A stretch of 64,000 nucleotides of DNA from Ampullaceana balthica (lineage: Eukaryota; Mollusca; Gastropoda; Lymnaeidae): the NCBI GenBank assembly GCA_944989445.1, contig CALYLW010000210.1:781001-845000 (forward strand). Direction: 5' to 3'. Of this stretch, positions 34,335 through 46,590 are shown piece by piece (within the stretch, counting starts at the first letter, position 1; each line of letters opens with the position of its first letter). The notes under the pieces were generated by a model. The model worked only from the letters and a program-made list of their open reading frames with translations, made no database searches and had not been told where the DNA came from. Both the position numbers and the translations under genes were made by a program.

Positions 34335-34764
34335 AATATACAAGCTGACCCGCGGCGTAGCATACGCCGCTAATGATTTAGTAACGGGTGAAGACTTCCT
34401 GAAAGACACAGTTGTCAAAATGGGGTGGGTTTGGGCAAACAACTGTGAGTGAATGAAAAGAAGGAACTCTGGAGAGACCCGTGGCGAAGCATGCGTCGCA
34501 GAATTGCTCATCATAGACAGTGCAAAGAACGGTTGGGGGTGAGAGTACAGACACAAAAAGCAGCACTAAGTAAATTAAAAAATGGCGAGTAAACGTAAAG
34601 ACATGCACACTGAGGTTGTTGTTACCCGCCTCCCGTTTATTAACCGACGTTCACTCGCGTTGTTTTGATTTCTTCCTGCTTTAGTTTGTGTCCGTTGTTT
34701 CTCCACTTTCTTTGCACTCTCCATGAGCAAGTCTGCGGCGTATGCTACGCCGCGGGGCGTCTAG
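34335..34764 (+). mobile_element. Candidate non-autonomous Helitron/Helentron-type element
   Basis: Near the left end GCGGCGTA and TACGCCGC form an 8-bp stem with a GCA loop (34352-34370). Near the right end the same arms form a stem with a TGC loop (34735-34753), followed by GGGGCGT and a terminal CTAG before T. A hairpin a few bases upstream of CTRR followed by T is the Helitron 3' signature, and a matching palindrome at the 5' end is reported for Helentron-type derivatives. A third related motif, CCGTGGCGAAGCATGCG, lies at about 34474. There is no Rep/helicase coding. Confidence 0.55.
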
Positions 34765-35372
34765 TTTCATCATAATTATAAATCCTCAAATCCTATTTTT
34801 ACATCGTTCCCTTCTCAAAAATTAAAATATAAGCATAAAACAACGACGTCATATAATATTTTTATACAAAATCGATCGCAGCGCCACCTAACAGCACTTA
34901 CATCCATACAGTCAACGGGAATCAATATACATAATTAACGTAAGTAACTTATCCGTGTTTGATAAATACGAAATATTAAACTTACTGAAATGTACACAAA
35001 GTATTTCATAATAATTATAAATTATCAAATCCTATTTTTACATCGTTCCTTTAAAAAAAAATTAAAATAGAAGCATAAACAATGACGTCATATAATATTT
35101 TTATACAAAATCGATCGCAGCGCCACCTAAAAGACATCCATACAGACAACGGGAATCAATATACATAATTAACATAAGTAACTTATACGTGTTTGATAAA
35201 TACGAAAGATTAAGTTTGCTGAAATGTACACCAAGTATTTCATAATAATTATTAATCTTCAAATCATATTTTTACCTCGTTCCCTTTTCAAAAATTCAAA
35301 TATAAGCATAAAACAATGACGTCATATAATATTTTTATACAAAATCGATCGCAGCGCCACCTAACAGCATTA
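34765..35372. repeat. ~237-bp tandem repeat, 2.6 copies, directly after the Helitron-like end
   Basis: Units start at 34765, 35004 and 35238, each near TTTCATAATAATTATAAAT (first unit TTTCATCATAATT). Each contains ACGTCATATAATATTTTTAT and ATCGATCGCAGCGCCACC. The third unit is cut off after the CGCCACCTAA block. A related CAATGACGTCATATAATATT recurs alone at about 43229. The array abuts the CTAG terminus of the preceding element. Confidence 0.9.
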
Positions 35373-35974
35373 TTCCATAAATACATACATACATACATAC
35401 AGACAACGGGAATTATGTATATTGATATTATATATAAGAGTTTTAAAATATACTATCAAAAAGAAAGGTAAAAGATAATAAAATAATATAGAAAAATATA
35501 AGATAGACAATGAGGTATGAATACATAAACATAATATAAAAGATACGATGGTATGAATATATAATTTAAGATAAAAGAAAATATAAGAAGGATTTAAAGA
35601 AAACATCAAGACATTAGAAAAGACAAAATACACATTAACTTACAAATAAATATTAAAAAATAGATAAAAGAAATTGTGTTATATATGATAAAAAGAAAAG
35701 ATATACCAAAAGCTGACAATAATAAAAAAGATAGCATACCATAAAATGATTTAATTTAAGTATAATATATATATATATATATATATAAGTAAATATATAA
35801 ATATATTTATATTTTCTTTGAAATAATTTTTCAAAATTTTCGTTGAACTTTAAAACTTTAGCGTTTTAACAATACATTAAATGCAATAAGAAATTTGCAA
35901 AGTTCGTATGCATCCCTTTATGCCATTTCATGGTAGCGCAATTCCTCCTGCCAGCTCTTTTAAAAGAAGATGCC
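35373..35974. other. AT-rich spacer with short microsatellites
   Basis: A (CATA)n run lies at about 35382-35401 and a (TA)n run at 35764-35787. The rest is very AT-rich and purine-biased, without coding potential. Confidence 0.6.
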
Positions 35975-36203
35975 AGTGTAGCAATATGTATCCATAACAT
36001 AGTTAATGTAGCAATATGCATCCATTTAAGTCAGTGTAGCAATATGCATCCATATAAGTCAGTGTAGCAGTGTAATCCATTTAAGTCAGTGTACCAATAT
36101 GCTTCCATATAAGTCAGTGTAGCCATATTTATCCATATAAGTCAGTGTAGCAATATTCTTCCATATAGAGCTAAGTCAGTGTAGCAATATGTATCCATAT
36201 CAT
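35975..36203. repeat. Degenerate 28-bp minisatellite, about 8 copies
   Basis: Units contain AGTGTAGCAATATG followed by ATCCATATAAGTC. Several units are shortened or carry indels. Confidence 0.9.
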
Positions 36204-37195
36204 AGTGAGCAGCCCAACATTCGCAGTAGTGCTTGCCCGGATCACATTACAAACGGGATCTCAAGTGGCTTGCATAACGATGTCCTCTCGCCGACAGATA
36301 CACCACTTGAGCTCAAACTGCCCGGAAGCCGACTGTGGAAGCCATTACGGCAGTTATTACCGCTGACCGTTGTGGTCAAGGCACTTTGAACCCTTCGGCC
36401 GCTGAAAGATTAACCCTTTGAATACCGAGGTGATATGTTTATGTCCTGCTGCAGGAAGTCACCGGACAGATGGAGAAACGCTTAGACCGGCGGTGGACGT
36501 TAATTAAAGCAGTAATATTTATTGTTTTTCTTCGCGGAGCCGAGCAAGATTTCTCATGAAATGACTTGGTCGGCCCGAGGCTTCAACGATTTTGTAAAAG
36601 AATGTAGGTGTGGAATTGATGTGGGAAAAGTTTAAAGATATCCACTTCAAAGTTCGGGAATCAAAATATCAATTGTTTATAATAAACATTTATTTGAAGA
36701 AAAAAATATATATATTAACATTACACAAAAATATTTATTTTAGAAATGTTTTTTTAAACGTGTTTTTTATCCGAGTCTGCACACACACCCAACTGTCAGC
36801 CGACACTAAGTTTAAATTTAATAAATTCAGTAGATTTTGGAACTTCTATTTTTACATCAGTGTAAGGATAAATTCTTTTTACAGGGTAGAGCTTTGATGA
36901 CAAAATTCCGGTCTATTCTTAGTTCAAATACAAAAATAACGTTGCTAGATACCAGATCATAAGTTTCTAATCAGGAAATCAGAGCATGCATTTCCCAGGG
37001 TGTACAAAACGTGTTACAAAAAGTAAATGGTTAAAGTTTGAGAATTTGAAAATTGTAAAATAGATGCAGTAAGCGGAACATAGAAAGTCCAAAAAAAATT
37101 TTTTTAATCTTGAATTGATTCAAAATTATTTAAACAAATAGACACGACAGAGGACCGTTGCATTTTTTTCTGTTGACCTTTCACGTCTTTTTAAA
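36204..37195. other. Low-repeat island, then AT-rich spacer
   Basis: 36210-36600 is balanced, non-repetitive sequence with homeodomain-like TTAATTAAAG (36501) and GC-rich patches, flanked by AT-rich DNA. No exon-like frame beyond 66 codons. 36600-37195 is AT-rich. Confidence 0.45.
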
Positions 37196-38265
37196 CCAAG
37201 TTTTTATTAACTTGCTTTCTTGTCTGTCCGTCCGCAATTTTCCGAATTTGCCAACGTAAAACTAAACCACTTCTGATGGTCTTAGAGAGCTCAAAATGTA
37301 ACCACAGATAGATCTTGGATGACAATACAATATCAAAATTTCGGATCAATCGCATGTACCGTAATTAAATAAATGCATTTTTTAGTTCATCTCTATATAA
37401 TCATCTGAATCCGTCTGCTGTTCAATTTCGCGTGCGGAGTTCACCCCATGACCTCATCGCCGTGGTATTAAAATATTGGGCGAGGCGCTGATGAGGTGTT
37501 AGGTAAAATAAATAGAAGTAAAAAAAAAGATTTTTAAAAACCACGTTTTTATAAGCGGACTAAAAAGAAGAAAATAATTAAAAACTTATAAGTTCAAGTA
37601 CTTTGATTTAATATGACTAAAAACGTGGGGCGGGCGCTTATAAGGTTTAACATATGCAGCTCACTCAAACGCTCACTTATAGATCTCTCTTTTGCCTTCT
37701 AAATTAGAAATCTTTAATTTTTATACCAAACACCCGCCCCACGTTTTTAATCATATTAAATTAAAGTACTTGAACTTAAAAGTTTTAAATTATATTCTTC
37801 TTTTTAGTCCGCTTATAAAAACGTGGTTTTAAAAAATCTTTTTTTTTACTTCTATTTATTTTATTCTTTTTAGTCCACTTATAACAACCTGTTTTTTTTA
37901 AAATATTTTTTTACCTCTATTTATTTTACCAAACACCTCACAAGCGCCCGCCCAACGTTTGAAAAACATTGTGATGTGGTCACGGGGTGAACTCACGGAT
38001 GTCAACAAAAGCAGACGGTTACAGATGCTTATATATAGACTATAGATAAACTAAAAAGTACAATAATTTAATAACGGTACATTCGATCGATCTGAAATTT
38101 TGATACAATGCATTGTCATCATCCAAGATCTATCTGTGGTAAAATTTTCAGATCTCTAAGACCATCAGAAGTGGTTCAATTTTACGTTGGCAGATTTGAA
38201 AAAATCTTGGACAAACCAACAAACCAACAATGCCACAGGAACGAAAGCGAGTTAATAAAACGTGG
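37196..38265. mobile_element. Large fold-back element, copy 2, both arms present
   Basis: The outer left arm begins CCAAGTTTTTATTAAC and the outer right arm ends TTAATAAAACGTGG, its inverted complement. Between them, matching pairs include GATAGATCTTGGATGACAAT (37311) with its complement near 38124, CAACGTAAAACTAAACCACT with its complement near 38176, and an inner hairpin: CACGTTTTTATAAGCGGACT (37543) with its complement at about 37803. The arms are roughly 450-500 bp around a loop of about 100 bp at 37630-37735. There is no coding capacity. TTA follows the right end. Such long imperfect palindromes resemble fold-back transposons, but the family is unknown to me. Confidence 0.85.
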
Positions 38266-38505
38266 TTAATAATAAATAGAGGTAAAAATAAAGATTTTTA
38301 GAAAACCACGTTTTTATTAGTGGACTAAAAAGAAGAAAATAATTTTAAACTTATAAGTTCAAGTACTTTATTATAATTTAATATGAATACAAACGTGGGG
38401 TGGGTGTTCGGTATAACAATTAAAGAATTATAATTTAGAAGTCAAAAGAGAGATCTATAAGCGAGAGAATAAGTGAACTGCATATGTTAAACCTCATAAA
38501 AATTA
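38266..38505. mobile_element. Fold-back family fragment: one inner arm plus loop
   Basis: Directly after copy 2, AATAAATAGAGGTAAAAATA begins another inner arm with CACGTTTTTATTAGTGGACT, the AAACGTGGGG block and the loop segment ending ACATATGTTAAACCTCATAA. The loop has the same orientation relative to its arm as in copy 1 and the opposite orientation to copy 2. The second arm is missing. Confidence 0.75.
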
Positions 38506-39166
38506 TTGTTAAACTTATATTTTTGTGTATTCTGCACCATTCCCCGACAACAACATCACACATTAGCTATAACAGACAACATCACACATAACCTTTAACC
38601 CTAGTCCAAATCTTAAGATCTCAACAACAAAAAAACTTAAAGCTATTGAACTAAGCAGTTGTGCCAAGTTTATTTAAACGCTAACGAAGAAACACTTTAA
38701 GATCCCATTTAATTAACAAACTGACGTGGCGTGCAGGATAATCAGCTCCTGTTGCCCTTAGGATGCGGTTCAAATCCTACCGCACCCGAACATCATCCTA
38801 GTAGAGGTGTAAGCGGAGCCAGTCGGCCATCTTGAAGTTCACGTCTGATGCAGCTCGCGGTTGTCAACGTCCGGACAGAAGCACGCGCTCCCTGCACGTG
38901 ATGACCCCAGCGTTTGTCTCGCGCTCACTTCCGACACCCGGGTGCACTCCCTTTGTCGCCTTCATCCGGCCGGCCGAGCAGACCAGCTGTTTGTTTGACC
39001 AGGGCGTTGTTTGTTGATTCGAGGTGCTGTAAGTTTGATTCCGTTCCCTTAATGTGTTGCCAGGGTGACCAGAGGGCATGCCGCCATTAACGGCCATGTG
39101 TTTCAAATTACGTTATAACAGGTTAGTATGATTGTCTACAGGTGAGGGAGATGGTATGATTAACAT
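38506..39166. other. Spacer with a balanced patch
   Basis: 38520-38720 is AT-rich. 38800-39110 is GC-balanced with short frames on both strands (61 and 80 codons) and no recognisable protein. A tRNA-like patch at 38722-38790 is listed separately. Confidence 0.45.
38722..38790 (+). mobile_element. tRNA-like sequence with a B box, probably a decayed SINE head
   Basis: GGTTCAAATCC matches the B-box consensus, preceded by GACGTGGCGTGCAGGATAATC in the A-box position. The T-arm does not pair properly, so I do not call a tRNA gene. Confidence 0.3.
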
Positions 39167-39441
39167 CTGTTGAGATGAATTAAAATGAATGAAATCTATT
39201 GTAATGAGTTAAAATGAATGAAAACCATCGTAATGAGTTAAAGTGAATGAAATCTATTGTAATGAGTTATATGTATGTAATATGTTAAAATGTGTTAAAA
39301 TGAATGAAAACTATTGTAATGAGTTAAAATGAATGAAATCTATTGTAATGAGTTAAAATGAATGAAATCTAGTGTAATGAGTTAAAATAACTGAAATCTA
39401 TTGTAATGAGTTAAAATGACTTACGTCTGTTTAATAAGTTG
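39167..39441. repeat. Degenerate 29-bp minisatellite, about 9 copies
   Basis: Units of the type ATGAATGAAATCTATTGTAA followed by TGAGTTAAA, with variants AACCATCG and a truncated unit near 39270-39300. Confidence 0.9.
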
Positions 39442-40021
39442 AATTTAAAGACAACTTTTGGAATAAGTTAAAATGTATGTTAGGGTTGTGAAGTAAGGAC
39501 ATTGTGAATGTAAAGAGCGTTTATCAAACCTGTCAAAATAAATACAAAAATCGACAATGTTTGTACACACACTACACACATATACAATCTAGAAAGCAAC
39601 GTTTGATTTAAGTGGCCGTTTGAATAAGAAATTAAAATTTAAGTTAGTTTTACGATAATGAAGTGAAATCAACTTCATTTTTTAAAAAATAAGAGAAACA
39701 TGTTTGATCTATTCTACAGTGCGCATTATTTTGGGTGTATATCCGTTATAAACTGGTAGCCAGGTGGAGCGAGATCAGCGCAACTAATCACCTGTCCAGC
39801 GAATCAAATCTCATGGACAAAAGGAATATCAAAACAATACAAAAATACCCTTAAATACTTTGCATATGTTGAAATATTTGTTTTACTAGTTACGTTTTAA
39901 AATATAAATGACGTCATCGAAATCACCATTTCTCAAACGATCATTTTCAGGTGAGGAACTCTCAAGATCAAGAGCTTTGAATGTCCCAAGGTCGATCAAG
40001 CTTGATAAGCGCCTCTCCTGT
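39442..40021. other. AT-rich spacer, nothing recognised
   Basis: No coding potential, inverted termini or tandem repeat seen. A short balanced patch lies near 39750-39830. Confidence 0.5.
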
Positions 40022-40115
40022 AAGGCAATAGACACAATCTCTCATATAAAACGATAGACACCACCTCTCATATAAAACGATAGACACCACCTCTCATATA
40101 AGGCCATAGACACAC
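40022..40115. repeat. 26-bp tandem repeat, about 3.5 copies
   Basis: Units of ATAGACACCACCTCTCATAT followed by AAAACG. Confidence 0.9.
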
Positions 40116-42550
40116 AGATCGTGAGAAAAAGTTATTCATCTTTGTGGGAGGACTGCCTGATATTTCAATTTGTGGACTCCCTCCCATGTAGTGTCTCCCT
40201 CTAATAGAATGTCCCGCCTAGCGATTCACACCCCCTCCCTAGTGCCACCACTGGTCTTGACAATCCGCCTCTGATATGTCACAAGTTATCCAACATACCA
40301 ACAATTCAGCACAATGGGGAAATCTTCACGAAAACTAAAATGATCGGTGTAGTTATTAGACGGATGAAAGGATTTATTCATGGCGAAGCTCAGTCGCTAC
40401 GCGTTCATAACAAATGCGGACAGGAGCGCCGTTTGGACGCCGCGCGCAGAATGTTACACATATTTTGCGCGCAACTCGGCTTATTTGATGATCTATTTGG
40501 TGTGCACCAACTTAAACACCATACAGCTGCTGGGGTTTAAAGGGGGAGGGGGGACGGCCTGTGATAAGAAACTGAATCACCACAGGAAGTGGTATAAATG
40601 TATAAACCAGAACATCAACTATTTAACTTGTTCCTTTATAGTTGTCTTCTGGGGCAGTCTGGGTGGTCTGCCTAGCAGGGAAATAAATGTCGCAGAGAAA
40701 AGTCACAGGTTAGATAAAGTCCATAGTTTTTTGTTTTTTTTAATAGGTCGGCCGTTTCCGCAAATGTACCTAGTCGGTTTAGTTGAACACTCGCAAAAAT
40801 TTTAACACCAACCTTAGCTACGCCACTGGATGAGACATTATGTCCTGAAGATGCTGCCTGCGATGTTAAATTGAGAAAGTTTAGAGACGCTCAATCTCAA
40901 GGTTAAGAAATGATCTATGTGTTTTAGTGTAGCGCTGTCTTCGTATGGAGTAAATGAATATGATCATTGCTGATGATCCACAACTAAAATACAACGGAAT
41001 CATTGGCTTCCCCAGAGGAATTCTGTGCTCCCCCCAAACCAGCACCCCCTCCTCACCTGTCTGTGAGCAACTCGACATCGTTTTGTTTCCGTTTCACGGC
41101 ACCCCGTGTTCTTGGCATCCAGTCGCGCCCCTGGCAATGGCTACCAGACGCCCCGGTATTTATGAGGCGCCCCCCTCGCGACGACCGTGGTGCAGTCCGT
41201 CGAAACAATTTGTCGCGTTCAGTACTTACTCGTGCACGCTTCACTAAGCACGGAGTCTATCCAGACATCCCAGGCCAGTGTTTGATCACGAGAACTATGA
41301 TCGGGAGAGCGAAGGGTGGGGGGTTCTTGGCCGGAAGGGTGTGTATATGAAGTCCATTCTAAGCGCCATGTTTTGGCTGGAGAAGTCTAGATGTTGTTTG
41401 TCTTAAACACTCTCACTGAGCTAGAATCTGTAGGATGGGGACAAACACACTGCCACACAGAGTTCTTAGGTTTTCAAAGTTCATAGAGCTGCATTTATTT
41501 TGCATCAGGGAGTTCTGATAAACTCCTATTTCTTAGTTCATTTCCAATTTTATGTTGGATGAAAGAAATAAAACGACTCCATAAAAACGCATAATTTTAA
41601 AATAACAACTCGTGTTTATGAGTTATCATACATTTAGACACGTTCAAAGTAAAAAAAACTGAGTAAATATCATTGCCGCCACCTAACCCACTTGAATTAT
41701 GAGATCAACTTGGTCTAATAATATCATCATCTTGACCGGTCTAAAACTAAATCCATTGCAGTGTTGAAAAGTAATCCATTGCAGGCGTCAATGTTTTAGC
41801 CGATGATTATTTGGATAACCTACAGGCACCCTGCGTCGTGGATATAATGGTGTAAAACAATTTGTTTTTGTATTTTGTTTTTTATGTAAATCAAGGGGCG
41901 GGTTGACTGAGGAGATGAATACTTACATTTAAAAAACGAAAGAAGATAATGGGTGTTTATGTTGACCAATAATAAACAGCTTGATCTGAGTCTACAGTGA
42001 AAAGTTTCTTTAGAGAGAATAACATTGTGCATGCGATTTATCATCTTTGTAGTCACTAAAAAATATGGAATGGATTAGACTTATAGCATCTATTTTGAGT
42101 GTAAATAATCTATTCAATTTCAGACTAAATGGGTAACGCCCACAAGTTTCCTGGATCTGAAAGAATTATTAAAATAGCATGATTGATATAGAAATAAAAT
42201 TTATTTAATTTTTTATTTAATTCGTACAAGCCTTTTTATTTTAAATCAGGACATTTTTAAAATTAATTTTTCTCATTATTGTTAGTTATCTACTTTTAAA
42301 AAAAAATCATTTAAAGTACATTCAACATTTAATATAACAATTCTGAATTTTTTATTTGGGTTTCTTAATTTTCTCAATTTAAATTTCAGAATTAATTAGA
42401 AAAATATGGTTCTAATAGCAAAATTTGCAGGTAAAAATAAGTGTAAAACTTCGAGATTTTAAAATATAAACTCTATTCACATGTCTTGAGTATTTAGATA
42501 GAATATTAAAAAATGATTAAAGTTATTGTCAAACAGTAAACATTTTAAAT
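40116..42550. other. Spacer, no gene seen
   Basis: 40330-40560 and 40950-41350 are GC-balanced, with frames of up to 141 codons (40380-40805) and 115 codons (41003-41350) that match no family I know. An isolated hAT-like terminus lies at 40808-40829 (listed separately). 41400-42550 is AT-rich. Confidence 0.4.
40808..40829 (-). mobile_element. Isolated hAT-like terminal inverted repeat
   Basis: On minus this reads CAGTGGCGTAGCTAAGGTTG, very like the terminus of a widespread class of hAT elements beginning CAGTGGCGTAGC. No matching opposite end was found within the preceding kilobase, so it is probably a truncated element. Confidence 0.4.
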
Positions 42551-42884
42551 ATTCTATCCACTCAGATTGTACCATGTATTGTCCACTCAGATTGTACCAT
42601 ATATTGTCCACTCAGATTGTACCATGTATTGTCAACTCAGATTGTACAATGTACAGTCCACTCAGATTGTACAATGTACAGTCCAGTCAGATTGTACCAT
42701 GTATTTTCCACTCAGATTTTACCATATATTGTCCACTCAGATTGTACCATATAGTGTCCACTCAGATTGTACAATGTACAGTCCAGTCAGATTGTACCAT
42801 GTATTGTCCACTCAGATTGTACCATATATTGTCCACTCAGATTGTACCATGTATTGTCCACTCAGATTGTACCACGTACTGTCA
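42551..42884. repeat. 25-bp minisatellite, about 13 copies
   Basis: Units of GTCCACTCAGATTGTACCAT followed by GTATT, with variants CAATGTACA and ATATA. Forward frames of up to 178 codons across it are artefacts. Confidence 0.95.
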
Positions 42885-44963
42885 ATGCCAGATTAATTGC
42901 CTCATTTTGAGCTCATCCCTTAGCCTTGACCCCAATGGTCAGTTTTCAATATTTTATCATCACATTAGCCTTCCCTTGCTTCTCCAATCCCATGAGTGGG
43001 ACGCCAGGAATTATCTAGATAGGCCAGCAACACTTCCTGCATGTCAACCTAATCCCATGTAGATGACAACACAAATTTCGGTCTTATATTTCCCTAAATG
43101 ATACATGCCCATTGCATAAATACAACAAACATTTATCTTATGACTAGTGTAAAAGCCTGCTAAAGCTAAGGCTCACACGCTCGCATAGTTCGTGCGTTGT
43201 TTCGGTAATTGACGTTCTGTGCTAAAACAATGACGTCATATAATATTTGTTACGGCGAAAATTTTTAATCTATTTATAATAATTTTGCGCGCCTTTTTGT
43301 GCGCCTTTCGGTCGCCTTTTTGCGTGCCTTTCGATGGGGAAACACACGCACAGGAAGGGCGATTATGTATTAGATAAAGTCAAGCTCATATATACAACAA
43401 ACTTCACATCCAACGTAACGTTTGTCCACCTTAAGGACACGATAAAATTTTGAAAATATACAGCAACTTTATTATAAACACATGTAGCTAAAATAAATAA
43501 GACAGTGCTTTTGATTTGCACTGAATGAAAGCTGTTAAAATAAATTAGCATTTGATTTCATTGGTCAAACGGGTTTTTTGTTTTACTTGAATAGAAGCAA
43601 AAATCGGTCCTCATCTTACATCTGCTAAATTTGTAGCAAAATTTAAAACTAGACTTTGAGAGTAGAGTCACGTGGTACTGGCTGACTGAGGCGTCGAACC
43701 TTGACCCCAACCCAATTGCCAGTCGTCCTTTTGAAGATCATTTCTGGTCGTCTGATACGAGTGACTGCTGGTCAGCAGACGAGTTCAGCCTTAACAGACG
43801 GCTCCCTGGCGACAGAACCACGCGCCCCCTGTTTTCGATAGATTAACGGATGAGTGCCGAGGATTATTGCCGCTAATTAATAAATGATTATTTTTCCCAC
43901 TTGGTCTTGTGATCAAACCCATATGGCCAGCTCAAGGTCAAGGGTCATCCCGTTGGAAAACACACTAGCGCGCGGACATTTTTAAAAAAAAATGAGTGGA
44001 ATCAAACTCGGAACAAAGACTTGAAGGAATGGCCAGTGTTACGATTCCCGGTACGAGTAACCACTTGAGCTCTCGCCATAGGTCTCGGTAAACGAAGTAA
44101 AGGAAATGATGTACAACAGGTTTTTTTTCATCATTAACGTTATATTAGAGGCTGTCGTCAAATTTTTACCAATACGTAAATGGTGCACTTTTTAGACTTA
44201 CCAATCCTCTGTTCTGTAATCGTTATTATTAAAAACAAACACGTAGGAGAGGCAGACAGATAGACAGACAGACAGTCGGACATAACATGAAAGAGTGGTG
44301 GGGGAGAAGTAACGGGGTGGAGGCGATTAAGGAAAAGTGAAGAGAAAGTGACAGAATATTCCAGAGTGTGAAAACTATGGGAGACAGAGAAGAAGAGGGG
44401 ACGGGGTGGGGGGTCCCTTCTCAAACACCCCGTCCTTTGAAAGTTGGAGGGGGGGAGGTGGGGGCTTAGGAACGTTTTGAATGCTGATGATTAAAGCATC
44501 ATTATCTGCATATTAATATCACATCTTAATGATTCAGGACTCGGGATTAGGACTTGGATGAATGCGTCATCATTGAACTGAGTTGAGAAAAGTGTGGCTG
44601 GTGCATGGGTTGGGGGCTGGGGGTGGAATCGGTCAGTGGGTGAGTGGATGTGATAGGGCAGTGTGTGTGTGGGAGTACTTTGTGCGGTGGGTGTGTATTT
44701 CTATGGAGGAGTAATGTGGGGAGTGTGCGTGTGAAGTTATGTGTGATGTGTGAATAGATGTTTTTTTGTTTTTATTTTCAAGCCATAAGAAAACTATAAC
44801 ATGCAATACTGATGGTCGTTTTGATATAAGTTATATTTATACTAATACATGGTACAGTATATATCAGATACCAGAATTCATCACTATTTACAACAATTCA
44901 TCCCCATGTATCACTTTGTAAAACAACGTGCAGCACTTGTTTGTTCTTGTATTGGCACTTGTA
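42885..44963. other. Spacer with low-repeat islands, no gene seen
   Basis: 43222-43250 repeats the CAATGACGTCATATAATATT block of the ~237-bp unit. 43287-43334 is a short GCGCCTTTTTG / GCGCCTTTCG alternation. 43690-43960 is a balanced island with homeodomain-like CTAATTAATAAATGATTA and the DR1 motif listed below. 44250-44480 and 44590-44750 are purine- or GT-rich, with runs of G. Confidence 0.45.
43935..43947 (+). promoter_or_regulatory. DR1-type nuclear-receptor motif
   Basis: AGGTCA-A-GGGTCA is a direct repeat with one-base spacing, the consensus bound by RXR, HNF4 and COUP-TF type receptors in animals. It also contains TCAAGGTCA. It lies about 60 bp right of an AT-rich homeodomain-like cluster. 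Motif match only. Confidence 0.3.
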
Positions 44964-45290
44964 TTTAAACACAATTTAAACACAATTTAAACACAATTTA
45001 AACACAATTTAAACACAATTTAAACACAATTTAAACACAATTTAAACACAATTTAAACACAATTTAAACACAATTTAAACACAATTTAAATACAATTTAA
45101 ACACAATTTAAACACAATTTAAACACAATTTAAACACAATTTAAACACAATTTAAACACAATTTAAACACAATTTAAACACAATTTAAACACAATTTAAA
45201 CACAATTTAAACACAATTTAAACACAATTTAAACACAATTTAAACACAATTTAAACACAATTTAAACACAATTTAAACACAATTTAAACT
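44964..45290. repeat. 11-bp minisatellite, about 30 near-identical copies
   Basis: Tandem copies of TTTAAACACAA. I see a single substitution (TACAA near 45090) in the whole array. TTTAAA recurs every 11 bp, close to one helical turn. Confidence 0.97.
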
Positions 45291-45354
45291 CCTGTCTCAT
45301 ACTGAAAAACACTTAGAAAGAAACTCTGTCTCGTACACACGATTTTTTTGTGTG

Positions 45355-45578
45355 TGTCTCATAACCTCGTGGTCGTAGAGGGTTCTAATGTTTTCCCATT
45401 AGGGCTTACTTGGGGCTTGGTAGACCTTGGCGGCGCCCATCTCCTCTCCAGGTCAGCAGAGGACTTTCTAGCAATAGTCATTCATCATCATTTTTATTGT
45501 GGCTTTAACGCGGGCTAGATCCCATGCCCCTCAGCTTGTGAGACGAGCGCACTATTGACTTTGCTATCCAGCCGCCTG
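45355..45578 (-). mobile_element. tRNA-derived SINE, family 1, copy 2
   Basis: On minus it begins CCAGGCGGCTGGATAGCAAA, has a degenerate B box GGGATCTAGCCC, continues through CTGACCTGGAGAGG and ends near CTACGACCACGAGGTTATGA. It aligns with the forward copy at 4024-4243 throughout. This copy keeps a few more bases at the head. Confidence 0.82.
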
Positions 45579-46590
45579 GATTAAACACACGATTAAACAC
45601 ACTTAAAACACATTTCTCTTACACACACTTGCACCTAAAATTCGCGTTTCTAAGAGTGGAAGTCAAAAAGTAGAATCTCTGAAGTCAGAGCTTTAATGCC
45701 TGCGCATTTGCTTGCCGCCATTTTATGTTTATCTGTAATATTCGTACTATTAGTTTCATCCCAACTCTAAATAAAAGAATGATTTAAATCTTTGATTAAA
45801 GTATGTGTGTATAACGCAAACATCTGTATGTGGCAGACTTTCGATACGATAGAGTGACTATCGAATGTTGATCCGATAACGGTCACGTATACACCTCTTA
45901 CAGGAGAGCATGCTGGTGAGATATGGCCAAACTTTTATAATAAGTTCACACTTTGGAGCAAACCAAGTAGCATTCGATGAATCTGTCGAGTGTGTGTTCC
46001 ATCGTGTGAACTGGCTGTTAGCGAGCACCCAAATGATCTTAAGTCAACGATAAACATTGAAAGAGACTTAATGCATACGGTTTCAATATTCAGTTTTGTT
46101 TTTTCTACGGCTCCTATTTTCTCACCCTAATCTTTATTAATGATAAACGCGATTGATCTAGTTGTTTGCGAATTCTGGGCTTATTCAAGCTGCGTATTCA
46201 GGGGACACAATTTACAACCTTTATTAATAACTACGTTCAACACGTCTGTCTGGATATCGCCGCGTTATAACTTCTCCCACCTTTCAGCTTCCTGTCTCCC
46301 CCTGTCAACACAACTACGTCTCTGCCTAATGTATACCAGGTTTACGGCAGTATATCAAGACCACGTCAGCAACAATCAGTACACAACGCTGTGGATGGGT
46401 GGCCAGGAGACAGGATTGTTGTACAATCTGTTGCTGGCAAACAACACAAGTTTCACGTCTACAGCGTGACTGGTTGGTGGGGGATGGGGAAGTGGAACCC
46501 TGGACGTGATGTTAGAAAAATGACCTCTGTGTCTGACTCAGGACATATTTATTTATTGATGTCAAATTAATCATAAATAATTATCACTGC
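45579..46590. other. Spacer, no gene seen
   Basis: Starts with a few AAACACA remnants, then moderately AT-rich sequence. A 109-codon forward frame at 46140-46469 is not recognisable. Confidence 0.45.

Noticed and set aside
38722..38790. tRNA gene
   Set aside because: A good B box, but the T-arm and acceptor stem do not pair.
40380..41350. Frames of 141 and 115 codons as exons
   Set aside because: No homology that I recognise, G-rich low-complexity segments inside, and competing frames on the other strand.
46140..46469. 109-codon forward frame
   Set aside because: No recognisable family and no repeat or splice context supporting it.
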